From positions 46,277,645 through 46,341,644 of the forward strand of contig CM026403.1 in assembly GCA_014843695.1 (NCBI GenBank): 64,000 nucleotides of DNA, read 5' to 3'. Source of the stretch: Archivesica marissinica (Eukaryota > Mollusca > Bivalvia > Venerida > Vesicomyidae). Every line of letters begins with the position of its first letter. The stretch's first letter is position 1. The notes beneath the pieces were generated by a model, which searched no databases, had not been told where the DNA came from, and worked only from the letters and a program-made list of their open reading frames with translations. Positions 10,737-21,454 of the stretch are shown here, piece after piece. The position numbers and the translations under genes are program-made.

Positions 10737-11131
10737 TATATTAATAATAAGTCTACAGACACCAGAAGAAGAATCCACAATCTCCAGTGGCTAATGTGGC
10801 TAACTGCCAATAGTAGTTAATACCACCACAGGAGGCTGAAATGTCATCATGTTTGTAAATACATACTAGTCAAGATCTATAAATATAGGTTTTTATTTTC
10901 AGCGAGTGGCAAGAAAATATGGTTCTCTATTTATAAGTGAATCTTGAATTTTCTGTTTATTATATACTTTATATAATTAACAATTATTGAAGGTATGTTT
11001 ATAATGTAGTCTCAAGTTCGTCTTAGGTCAGCCATTATGAAAAAATCTAGTTAAAATATCAAATAAATTATATTTCATGGATGGTTGGTGATAAACTGAT
11101 AAAGTGAAAATATATTTTAAACTTTGTAATC
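10737..11131. other. Unassigned AT-rich sequence
   Basis: No gene or recognised repeat. Confidence 0.4.
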
Positions 11132-11133
11132 TA

Positions 11134-11305
11134 CAGTCAAAGCTGTGTTAGTGGTCATCTCCATTAAGCAGTGTATTAAGCAGCCATTTTCCAGCTTCCC
11201 ATTATGTTGTTTTCTTATACATGTGCCCTCTATTAAGCAGCCACCTGTGCTAAGCAGCCACTTTCTGTCATTCCATTGGCTGGCTGCTTAACACAGGTTT
11301 GACTG
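11134..11305. mobile_element. MITE, pogo-like family with TACAGTCAAACCTG ends (copy B, inverted)
   Basis: The left end TACAGTCAAAGCTGTGTTA and the right end TAACACAGGTTTGACTGTA are inverted repeats, flanked by TA. The interior is the reverse complement of copy A, with GCTGCTTAACACAGG and repeated TTAAGCAGCCA. Confidence 0.8.
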
Positions 11306-11307
11306 TA

Positions 11308-11956
11308 TACAAAGATTAAAAAAATCTCAAGATCATTTGAGAAATTTGTTTTGTGCTAATTGAATGTGGAGACATCAAGCGCCTGTGGTTCCACATTTTG
11401 TAATGTTAATTTAATACTGTGAATGATGACATTAACGATGGCAAATCTCAAGATTCACCATATAATGTTTCTTTGTTCAATGCCACATTTACACAGTTTG
11501 AGGTACATCTGAAAATTGATTTTTGAATCCTTGATTATTTATTATAACTTCTTGTCTGTATTTTATACAAAGACATGAAGTAACATTTGTGTGTAATCAA
11601 AAGAATTTCAGACATCTTTGTTTCTTAGTTCATCTGAACTGAAATGGGGTCAGGACCAGACAAGGTACTACTGCCATCTGGTGTTCATCCGTCAGTTGCA
11701 TTCACATGAATTCCTGACTGTTCCCAGTTATTCAGCAAACACAACCACTCCAAAATGTGTTCAAATTGGGCCACTAGGATCACAAATGAGGTTATTAGTT
11801 TATCAGAGAAACATTTAAACAAACTACACTTTGCACACTATTGCTAAGAATAACAACCAACTAATTGTATGTAATAAAATTTCAGGACAAAGAAAATTTG
11901 ACATAATCCATCGTATATTTCTAGTTTTCCATTACTTATGTGATCTATTTATAGCC
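11308..11956. other. Unassigned AT-rich sequence
   Basis: A 66-codon frame here has no recognisable features. No gene supported. Confidence 0.4.
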
Positions 11957-12400
11957 TTTATTGTGGAAGTGGTGATAGTGCAGCGGTAATGCGTTCACTT
12001 CAGGTGCAAAAGACGCAGAATTTGCTTGCACACATCTGTAGCTGTTACGGTTAAATTACTTAATTTCCAGTTATGTCCCTTAACCCATTTCATTCTGGAT
12101 ACCGTTCAAACGGTATTTGCAAAGAACATAGAGCCAGATTGACCACCATGGAACGTTCCGTCTGATCAGACTCTATGCGGTTTGTTATTCAGATGATCTT
12201 GCTAAGACACTTGGCTATGCAGCAAACAACATAGATCCTGATCAGCATGCAGCATCACGCTGCGGCTGATCTGGATCTATGTTGTGTGCAAAAGCCTTTA
12301 AATATATCCAGAATGAAATGGGTTAATACATGATAACAGCTGTTTTGAACAGGAATATGAAATGAATGTGAAAGGCCCGGAAATTGGGAAGGGCCATAAC
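11957..12400 (+). mobile_element. tRNA-derived SINE interrupted by a piggyBac-like MITE
   Basis: An A-box-like head (GTGATAGTGCAGCGGTAATG, then CGTTCACTTCAGGTGCAAAA) matches the inverted head of the SINE at 63405-63650. The sequence stops at 12079 and resumes after the inserted MITE with GAACAGGAATATGAAATGAA and TGTGAAAGGCCCGGAA, which match the body of the SINE at 8245. The nesting order is therefore SINE first, MITE second. Confidence 0.65.
12084..12322. mobile_element. piggyBac-like MITE nested in a SINE
   Basis: Terminal inverted repeats CCCATTTCATTCTGGATA and TATCCAGAATGAAATGGG are separated by about 200 bp. They are bounded on both sides by TTAA. The interior is rich in GATC and AGATCCTGATCAGC motifs. 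It has no coding frame. It differs from the 7915-8147 element except for the superfamily hallmarks. Confidence 0.82.
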
Positions 12401-12619
12401 TAATGTGCATTAAAAAACATAAACATAAAAACAATGTGTATACGATGGTCCTATATTTTTTCCCCGTTTCTGTGCAAATATTTGGAATATTTTAAGCGCA
12501 CAATAATTGGAAACTATTCTTTAAATCTCTGGTATTTTTTACCAAAAAACATCCTTTATTGCGATAATATTCACTTTAAATAGTACTGGTTCAAACTGCG
12601 CTATTACATTGGAAATAAT
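12401..12619. other. Unassigned sequence between SINE and minisatellite
   Basis: It contains TACCAAAAAACATCCTTTAT, which also occurs at 40090, so it includes an old dispersed repeat. No gene. Confidence 0.4.
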
Positions 12620-13668
12620 GGTACGCTGGGCCCGGTACATTACCGCACATATTGTATTCTCTGTACGCTGGACCCGGTACATTACCACACATATTGCATT
12701 CTCTGTACGCTGGGCCCGGTACATTACCGCACATATTGTATTCTCTGTACGCTGGACCCGGTACATTACCACACATATTGCATTCTCTGTACGCTGGGCC
12801 CGGTACATTACCGCACATATTGTATTCTCTGTATGCTGGGCCCAGTACATTACCGCACATATTGCATTCTCTGTACGCTGGGCCCGGTACATTACCGCAC
12901 ATATTGCATTCTCTGTACGCTGGGCCCGGTACATTACCGCACATATTGCATTCTCTGTACGCTGGGCCCGGTACATTACCGCACATATTGCATTCTCTGT
13001 ACGCTGGGCCCGGTACATTACCGCACATATTGCATTCTCTGTATGCTGGGCCCGGTACATTACCGCACATATTGTATTCTCTGTATACTAGGCCTGGTAC
13101 ATTACCGCACATATTGTATTCTCTGTACGCTAGGCCCGGTACATTACCGCACATATTGTATTCTCTGTACGCTGGGCCCGGTACATTACCGCACATATTG
13201 CATTCTCTGTACGCTGGGCCCGGTACATTACCGCACATATTGCATTCTCTGTATGCTGGGCCCGGTACATTACCGCACATATTGTATTCTCTGTACGCTG
13301 GGCCCGGTACATTACCGCACATATTGCATTCTCTGTACGCTAGCCCGGTACATTACCGCACATATTGCATTCTCTGTACGCTAGGCCCGGTACATTCGCA
13401 CATATTGTATTCTCTGTATGCTGGGCCCGGTACATTACCGCACATATTGTATTCTCTGTATGCTGGGCCCGGTACATTACCGCACATATTGCATTCTCTG
13501 TACGCTAGGCCCGGTACATTATCGCACATATTGTATTCTCTGTATGCTGGGCCCGGTACATTACCGCACATATTGTATTCTCTGTATGCTGGGCCCGGTA
13601 CATTACCGCACATATTGTATTCTCTGTATGCTGGGCCCGGTACATTATCGCACATATTGCATTCTCTA
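12620..13668. repeat. 42-bp minisatellite, about 25 copies
   Basis: The unit contains CGCTGGGCCCGGTACATTAC then CGCACATATTGCATTCTCTGTA. Alternatives recur at a few fixed sites (GCATT/GTATT, ACGCTGG/ATGCTGG/ACGCTAG, CCGCAC/CCACAC/TCGCAC). The unit is 14 codons long, so frames stay open on both strands; these are artefacts. Confidence 0.96.
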
Positions 13669-13937
13669 GAGTCCTTCCAAAACTATAACAGATAATATAT
13701 GTCGGAATGTTTGGGAGAAGTGAGAGTGTGCGATCGCGTTCTTAAATGGTGTTATTTAATAAATTTCAACAAAATATGGTTAAAATGCACAATATATGAC
13801 CATTAAATACAACATTTGAATAGAAGGAGTGCTTTATAATGAGCCAGTGTATCTTACTGGACAAAATTGTGTATGAAAATTGTAAAAAAAAAATTAGTTT
13901 ATGGAGAAGTGCAAGGGGAAGTCAGGGTCCCTAGGGA
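13669..13937. other. Unassigned spacer between two minisatellites
   Basis: No gene or known repeat. Confidence 0.4.
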
Positions 13938-14578
13938 GACTATTTCGCTGGGGAGACTATTTTGCTGGGGAGACTATTTTGCTAGAGAGACTATTTCGCT
14001 GGGGAGACTATTTCGCTAGAGAGACTATTTCGCTAGAGAGACTATTTCGCTAGGAAGACTATTTCGCTAGGGAGACTATTTCGCTAGAGAGACTATTTCG
14101 CTAGGGAGACTATTTTGCTAGAGAGACTATTTCGCTAGGGAGACTATTTCGCTAGAGAGACTATTTCGCTAGGGAGACTATTTCGCTAGAGAGACTATTT
14201 CGCTGGGGAGACTATTTTTCGCATTTCGCTAGGGAGACTATTTCACTGGGGAGACTATTTCGCATTTCGCTAGGGAGACTATTTCGCATTTCGCTAGAGA
14301 GACTATTTCACTGGGGAGACTATTTCGCTGGGGAGACTATTTCGCTAGAGAGACTATTTCGCTAGGAAGACTATTTCGCTAGAGAGACTATTTCGCTAGG
14401 GAGACTATTTCGCTAGAGAGACTATTTCGCTAGGAAGACTATTTCGCTAGAGAGACTATTTCGCTAGGAAGACTATTTCGCTAGAGAGAATATTTCGCTA
14501 GGAAGACTATTTCGCTAGAGAGACTATTTCGCTAGGGAGAGGGAGACTATTTTCGCATTTCGCTAGAGAGACTATTTC
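13938..14578. repeat. 17-bp minisatellite, about 37 copies
   Basis: The unit is GAGACTATTTCGCTAGA, with variants GGGAGACTATTTTGCT and GGAAGACTATTTCGCT. An extra CGCATTT block appears in several units. TAGAGA and TAGGGA/TAGGAA variants tend to alternate, giving a 34-bp pattern. Confidence 0.93.
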
Positions 14579-14790
14579 GCCTAAATCGCCCTGCTACGAT
14601 ATACACCACTGACACTTCTCAATGTTAAGAAAATGAAGAGTACCCAAAATGTCTTCGTTATTGTTCATACCATGATAGAAGACATTGTCCACATACAAAA
14701 ATGTAAGTTATATTTATAAATAAATGCAAACCAAACCATCAATAAAATAAATAAATATTTAGTTAACTGATGAAACTTCACACATACAAT
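14579..14790. other. Unassigned AT-rich sequence
   Basis: No gene seen. Confidence 0.4.
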
Positions 14791-15345
14791 CAGTAAAACC
14801 CATATAAACTGGAATCACTAACCTGAAGCCGTTCTAACCGGGAACCCCTCTAACCTGGAGCCGTTCTAACCGGGAACCCCTCTAACCTGGAGCTGTTCTA
14901 ACTGGGAACCCCTCTAACCTGGAGCCGTTCTAACTGGGAACCCCTCTAACCTGGAGCCGTTCTAACCCCTCTAACCTGGAGCTGTTCTAACCGGGAACCC
15001 CTCTAACCTGCAGCCATTCTAACCGGGAACCCCACTAACCTGGAGCTGTTCTGTAACCCCTCTAACCTGAAGCCGTTCTAACCGGGAACCCCTCTAACCT
15101 GAAGCCGTTCTAACCGGGAACCCCTCTAACCGGGAACCCCTCTAACCGGGAACCCTACTAACCTGGAGCCGTTCTAACCGGGAACCCCTCTAACCGGGAG
15201 CCGTTCTAACCGGGAACCCCTCTAACCGGGAACCCCTCTAAACCAGAACCCATCTAAACAAAAGTCCTCTAAGCTGGAACCTTCTTCACTGAAACCAATT
15301 TAAACGAGAACCCCTCTAAACTGGAATTCCATCCAAACCAAATGA
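14791..15345. repeat. About 32-bp minisatellite of pogo-terminus-like motif
   Basis: Units alternate TCTAACCGGGAACCCC with TCTAACCTGGAGCCGT, with deletions. The flanks degrade to CAGTAAAACCCATATAAACT on the left and AACCCCTCTAAACTGGAATT on the right. These resemble the TIR of the pogo-like element at 443-1200 (CAGTGAAACCCCTCAAAACC), so the array may be an amplified transposon end. Confidence 0.8.
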
Positions 15346-15439
15346 TTCACTTGGTTCCCAATAACAACCATTGGTTCCCAATAACAACCATAAACCAGAA
15401 TATAATCAATAACTGAATACGTGCATATTTCAATGCAAT

Positions 15440-18330
15440 CTATCCTTGTATACCATAAAACCACTTGTTTGGTACAACCAATAGATCTTGTATACCATAA
15501 AACCACTAGTTTGGTACAACCAATGGATATTGTATACCATAAAACCACTAGTTTGGTACAACCAATGGATCTTGTATACCATAAAACCACTAGTTTGGTA
15601 CAACGAATGGATCTTGTATACCATAAAACCACTAGTTTGGTACAACCAATAGATCTTGTATACCATAAAACCACTAGTTTGGTACAACCAATGGATCTTG
15701 TATACCATAAAACCACTAGTTTGGTACAACCAATGGATCTTGTATACCATAAAACCACTAGTTTGGTACAACCAATGGATCTTGTATACCATAAAACCAC
15801 TAGTTTGGTACAACCAATGGATCTTGTATACCATAAAACCACTAGTTTGGTACAACCAATGGATCTTGTATACCATAAAACCACTAGTTTGGTACAACCA
15901 ATGGATCTTGTATACCATAAAACCACTAGTTTGGTACAACCAATGGATCTTGTATACCATAAAACCACTAGTTTGGTACAACCAATAGATCTTGTATACC
16001 ATAAAACCACTAGTTTGGTACAACCAATAGATCTTGTATACCATAAAACCACTAGTTTGGTACAACCAATGGATCTTGTATACCATAAAACCACTAGTTT
16101 GGTACAACCAATAGATCTTGTATACCATAAAACCACTAGTTTGGTACAACCAATGGATCTTGTATACCATAAAACCACTTGTTTGGTACAACCAATGGAT
16201 CTTGTATACCATAAAACCACTTGTTTGGTACAACCAATAGATCTTGTATACCATAAAACCACTAGTTTGGTACAACCAATGGATATTGTATACCATAAAA
16301 CCACTAGTTTGGTACAACCAATGGATCTTGTATACCATAAAACCACTAGTTTGGTACAACGAATGGATCTTGTATACCATAAAACCACTAGTTTGGTACA
16401 ACCAATAGATCTTGTATACCATAAAACCACTAGTTTGGTACAACCAATGGATCTTGTATACCATAAAACCACTAGTTTGGTACAACCAATGGATCTTGTA
16501 TACCATAAAACCACTAGTTTGGTACAACCAATGGATCTTGTATACGATAAAACCACTTGTTTGGTACAACCAATAGATCTTGTATACCATAAAACCACTA
16601 GTTTGGTACAACCAATGGATATTGTATACCATAAAACCACTAGTTTGGTACAACCAATGGATCTTGTATACCATAAAACCACTAGTTTGGTACAACGAAT
16701 GGATCTTGTATACCATAAAACCACTAGTTTGGTACAACCAATAGATCTTGTATACCATAAAACCACTAGTTTGGTACAACCAATGGATCTTGTATACCAT
16801 AAAACCACTAGTTTGGTACAACCAATAGATCTTGTATACCATAAAACCACTAGTTTGGTACAACCAATGGATCTTGTATACCATAAAACCACTAGTTTGG
16901 TACAACCAATGGATCTTGTATACCATAAAACCACTAGTTTGGTACAACCAATGGATCTTGTATACCATAAAACCACTAGTTTGGTACAACCAATGGATCT
17001 TGTATACCATAAAACCACTAGTTTGGTACAACCAATGGATCTTGTATACCATAAAACCACTAGTTTGGTACAACCAATAGATCTTGTATACCATAAAACC
17101 ACTAGTTTGGTACAACCAATGGATCTTGTATACCATAAAACCACTAGTTTGGTACAACCAATAGATCTTGTATACCATAAAACCACTAGTTTGGTACAAC
17201 CAATGGATCTTGTATACCATAAAACCACTTGTTTGGTACAACCAATGGATCTTGTATACCATAAAACCACTTGTTTGGTACAACCAATGGATCTTGTATA
17301 CCATAAAACCACTAGTTTGGTACAACCAATGGATCTTGTATACCATAAAACCACTAGTTTGGTACAACCAATGGATCTTGTATACCATAAAACCACTAGT
17401 TTGGTACAACCAATGGATCTTGTATACCATAAAACCACTAGTTTGGTACAACAATGATTTGTATACCATAAAAACCAATGGATCTTGTATACATAAAACC
17501 ACTAGTTTGGTACAACCAATGGATCTTGTATACCATAAACCACTAGTTTGGTACAACCAATGGATCTTGTATACCATAAAACCACTTGTTTGGTACAACC
17601 AATGGATCTTGTATACCATAAAACCACTAGTTTGGTACAACCAATGGATCTTGTATACCATAAAACCACTAGTTTGGTACAACCAATGGATCTTGTATAC
17701 CATAAAACCACTAGTTTGGTACAACCAATGGATCTTGTATACATAAAACCACTAGTTTGGTACAACCAATAGATCTTGTATACCATAAAACACATTCACC
17801 AATGGATCTTGTATACCATAAAACCACTAGTTTGGTACAACCAATAGATCTTGTATACCATAAAACCACTAGTTTGGTACAACCAATGGATCTTGTATAC
17901 CATAAAACCACTTGTTTGGTACAACCAATGGATCTTGTATACCATAAAACCACTGTTTGGTACAACCAATGATCTTGAACCATAAAACCACTAGTTTGGT
18001 ACAACCAATGGATCTTGTATACCATAAAACCACTAGTTTGGTACAACCAATGGATCTTGTATACCATAAAACCACTAGTTTGGTACAACGAATGGATCTT
18101 GTATACCATAAAATTACCAATGATCTTGTATAAAAACCCTAGTTTCAACCAATGGATCTTGTATAAAACCACTTTGTACAACAAGGATCTACCAATGGAT
18201 CTTGTATACTATAAAACCACTAGTTTGGTACAACCAATGGATCTTGTATACCATAAAACTACTTGTTTGGTACAACCAATGGATATTGTATACCATAAAA
18301 CCACTTGTTTGGTACAACCAATGGATATTT
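15440..18330. repeat. 42-bp minisatellite, about 69 copies, with higher-order repeats
   Basis: The unit contains ACCATAAAACCACTAGTTTG then GTACAACCAATGGATCTTGTAT. Diagnostic variants are ACTTGT for ACTAGT, CAATAGATC for CAATGGATC, GGATATTG for GGATCTTG, and CAACGAATGG. The same five-unit order of variants starts at 15452, 16208 and 16544, spacings of 756 and 336 bp (18 and 8 units). After about 17450 units show deletions. Frames of up to 764 codons run through both strands because 42 is a multiple of 3; none has a start context, domain or splice signal that would make it a gene. Confidence 0.96.
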
Positions 18331-18373
18331 ATTATTTGCAAAACAGAGTTTGTTTTTATGGTTTAAACATTAG

Positions 18374-18954
18374 GTCATACGACGACTCTCCAGCTATCGA
18401 TCGTGAAGGAAGACACGCTGACTCTCCAGCTATCGATCGTGAAGGAAGACACGCTGACTCTCCAGCTATCGATCGTGAAGGAAGACACGCTGACTCTCCA
18501 GCTATCAATCGTGAAGGAAGACACGACGACTCTCCAGCTATCGATCGTGAAGGAAGACACGACGACTCTCCAGCTATCGATCGTGAAGGAAGACACGACG
18601 ACTCTCCAGCTATCGATCGTGAAGGAAGACACGACGACTCTCCAGCTATCGATCGTGAAGGAAGACACGACGACTCTCCAGCTATCGATCGTGAAGGAAG
18701 ACACGACGACTCTCCAGCTATCGATCGTGAAGGAAGACACGACGACTCTCCAGCTATCGATCGTGAAGGAAGACACGACGACTCTCCAGCTATCGATCGT
18801 GAAGGAAGACACGACGACTCTCCAGCTATCGATCGTGAAGGAAGACACGACGACTCTCCAGCTATCGATCGTGAAGGAAGACACGACGACTCTCCAGCTA
18901 TCGATCGTGAAGGAAGACACGACGACTCTCCAGCTATCGATCGTGAAGGAAGAC
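18374..18954. repeat. 36-bp minisatellite, 16 copies, derived from a SINE interior
   Basis: The unit contains GACTCTCCAGCTATCGATCG then TGAAGGAAGACACGAC. The first units have GCTGAC and the later ones GACGAC. The array is continuous on its right with SINE sequence, and a non-amplified SINE at 25490 carries GCGACTCTCCAGCTATTATT at the corresponding place. Confidence 0.92.
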
Positions 18955-19085
18955 TCAAGCAGGGTAGAACAACTGGCCGTACGTACAGCTAGATAGCTTC
19001 CGCACATGAAAATATTTGACACCCCCAGTGGGATTCGAACCTACAGCGGTGAGGCACAATTAACCACTTTGCCATGGAGATCCCT
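18955..19085 (-). mobile_element. SINE remnant flanking the 36-bp array
   Basis: AGGGTAGAACAACTGGCC, CAGCTAGATAGCTTCCGCAC and CCCCAGTGGGATTCGAACCT are the inverted body and B box of the GTTCGAATCCC SINE family. The tRNA-like head ends near TTAACCACTTTGCCATGGAG. Confidence 0.65.
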
Positions 19086-19334
19086 TTAAAATAGGTTCTT
19101 CTCCATATCAAATTAATGAAGTCTTTACGAATTGACAAGAAATATTCCCTAAGCATAATAGAAAGCTGAAATCTCCCGGGCCACAAATACACGTTTTACT
19201 GCACTTCTGCAATAACATTTAATAGCAATAAAAGTTACAAATAGTAGTTGTTTTCAAACATGTCAAAAAAATACAGATACAAAATAAATATGGAAACTCT
19301 AACTAAACACACAGAACATCATTTGCCCGGCAAC
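19086..19334. other. Unassigned AT-rich spacer
   Basis: No gene seen. Confidence 0.4.
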
Positions 19335-19465
19335 GCACGAAAAGGGGCACCCGGACACAATTACGATACGCACGAAAAGGGGCACTTGGATACAATTAGA
19401 TATGCACAAAAAGGGGCACTCGGATACAATTAGATATGCACAAAAAGGGGCACTCGGACACAATT
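19335..19465. repeat. About 33-bp tandem repeat, 4 copies
   Basis: The unit contains GCACGAAAAGGGGCACTCGG then ACACAATTAGATAT, with variants AAAAAGG and TTGGATAC. Confidence 0.85.
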
Positions 19466-19534
19466 AGCAAAAATGAATTAGATATATCAAGTCTATACCA
19501 CAATGTCTCAAAAACAAATCCTGAAATGTTCAAC

Positions 19535-19722
19535 TCTATATGCGCCATTAATGTCAAACGCCTTGCGGGGACCTAGACATGTTTTCCTGGGCAGGCTTAG
19601 CCGACCTAAGTGGTTAACCAGTACTAAGCAATGCGTGTGAGGTGCATTGTTCAATGACACTACATGCGTAGCCTGACAGGTCGATTCCAAATTCCGACGC
19701 TTTACCACTGGACGCCACACTT
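19535..19722 (-). mobile_element. tRNA-derived SINE, TCCGTGGTCCAGTGGTAGAG-head family
   Basis: On the minus strand a tRNA-like head (GGCGTCCAGTGGTAAAGCGT) is followed by a body with CATTGAACAATGCACCTCAC and TTAGGTCGGCTAAGCCTGCC. It matches the plus-strand copy at 42417-42640. It is not a functional tRNA because the anticodon arm is not intact. Confidence 0.7.
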
Positions 19723-20937
19723 ACTGACACAGACGGATGTTTATGAAAGAACGTTTGCAACGTCGCGCCTACATTAATGACGTTCTATGATCTTTTATTT
19801 TAGTTGCTTATGACGTCAATATTTTTTTACGATCAATTCAAGAAATGCACATATATAGGATAAGAAGTTCCTATTGTTCACATCATCGTTCACAGCATCG
19901 TTCAAGTTTATAGTCCACGACTTTAGTTTATCACGAATTGACCAAATGGCATGCCATTATCTTTTCCCAGCAAAGTAATGGGCTTGGAAACGTTCCTATG
20001 GCAACAGTTTCAAAACTTTTGCACTCTTTCATATTGAATTTAAATGACATAGCTTTAACTAATAATCCCTTGAAACTATAAAGTAATGCAAAGGTGGGGA
20101 AAATGTGTAATTTTAGTCTAATTTGAACATTTTCTTCCATTTTTCTGAAAAAATGTCTCGAGTGCCCATTTTCGCATTAGCATTAACTAAGCATTTCTCA
20201 AATTGTTAAGACAATTCAAAGTACAATACGCAGGTATTATGTGATGTACATTGTATACATGTATATATAAATTATAGAAGGTTGTGAGAACAGCAAGTTG
20301 TGATAATTTTACCATATAGACCACAAAGGATATGCAACCCTCTATATGCGCGAGTTTTTAATAATCGACGTCAGATTTCATCACAATTTCTAATTAATTT
20401 CATTACACGAGTCTATGTACTAGGCTATCACATAAAAATAATGCATTTGTCACTATTTCATGTAATAATCTGCAGTTAAAAGTGTATCACTAAAATATAT
20501 TGAAAATGTTGCAATATAAAGCATGTACATAGAAAATAAAATTCTAAAATGTTTTTTTAAGCATAGATAGATGACCAATTCTTTTTTGTTCAGGGTTTTC
20601 AGTCGGAGCAGCAGCTGAAGTTTGCAGCATTGGTGATGGGCATGTTACTCTATATTTGTGTGACAGACTCGCCGTACATCATATAACATTTGAAGTACAA
20701 CGACCATAATCACTCGGCAACGGAGACCCTCTCTGAGATTCAAACAATCAAAATAAACATAGACCTGCATGGAATGTTAAATAGTTTGCACTTCTGGAAT
20801 GGAACAATAAATAAATCTGCATAATCAGGACTCGCTCAGGTCTATATTTTATTCAATTTACCTCCTATACCCATAGAACCAGTGTTGTCTCTATGTGTGA
20901 AATGGCTAAAGCAGTTAATCTATAACATGTTATTTAT
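19723..20937. other. Unassigned AT-rich intergenic sequence
   Basis: Only short frames on both strands, none with recognisable features. I see no exon with supported splice sites. This is one of the longest stretches here without obvious repeats, so a distal regulatory role is possible but unsupported. Confidence 0.4.
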
Positions 20938-21178
20938 TTAAACTTTATTTATTTTACGATTGCGAAACAAGCTTGAACAACTTTTATTAATCACTCTCGT
21001 TGGCGCGGGTGAAAGCGTAAATGTGGTCATTCGTGTGGGAGGAAACCGGAGTACCCGGAGAAAACCCACCTGTCCGATCTGGCGACCACTGTACCATCTC
21101 ACATACTTCCCGTTATGAGGATCGAACCAGGGTTGCATTGGTGAGAAGCGAGCGCGCTAACCGGACAGCCATTATTTA
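20938..21178 (-). mobile_element. SINE with conserved central domain (TTCTCCGGGTACTCCGG type)
   Basis: On the minus strand the head GTCCGGTTAGCGCGCTCGCT and B box GGTTCGATCC are followed by GGTGGGTTTTCTCCGGGTAC and TCCGGTTTCCTCCCACACGA. The tail contains GTTTCGCAATCGTAAAATAA. The central block matches a domain conserved among SINEs of distant invertebrates (known as the Meta domain). A second copy is on the plus strand at 48722-48960. Confidence 0.8.
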
Positions 21179-21261
21179 TTTATAAACTAGGCTTCATTTT
21201 TCTTTTAAACTAAATAATAAAAGTTTGAGCAATTTCATTACAAGTTTAGCGCACGTTCATA

Positions 21262-21405
21262 TATTCTATACAGATTTATATTAGCTTGATTACGGAGGTT
21301 TTTACATTAAATTAATCGCTTTTGAGGCCTCATTCTTTATAGAATCCATCGCCATAAGCGAGAGAGAGAAGAGGATTTAATTGTCAGGACCAAGGACACG
21401 ACCCA
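21262..21405 (-). mobile_element. Truncated SINE next to the 36-bp satellite
   Basis: AATCCATCGCCATAAGCGAG and TTATATTAGCTTGATTACGG correspond to the inverted 3' half of the GCGAAACAAG-tail family. It is diverged. Confidence 0.55.
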
Positions 21406-21454
21406 CGTGGTTCTGAAGGGGCTCAAACTTCTCGGTTATAACGCGGACACCATA

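Noticed and set aside
12539..13695. Cys/Tyr/Pro-rich repetitive proteins of 173-347 codons
   Set aside because: Open on both strands through a 42-bp satellite; not a gene.
15300..17724. Frames of 678, 712 and 764 codons on both strands
   Set aside because: Consequence of a 42-bp satellite unit; no domain, no splice context, and every frame is equally open.
18015..19022. Charged repeat protein (DSPAIDREGRHD type) of about 325 codons
   Set aside because: The frame crosses from one satellite into an unrelated one, and the second array derives from a SINE.
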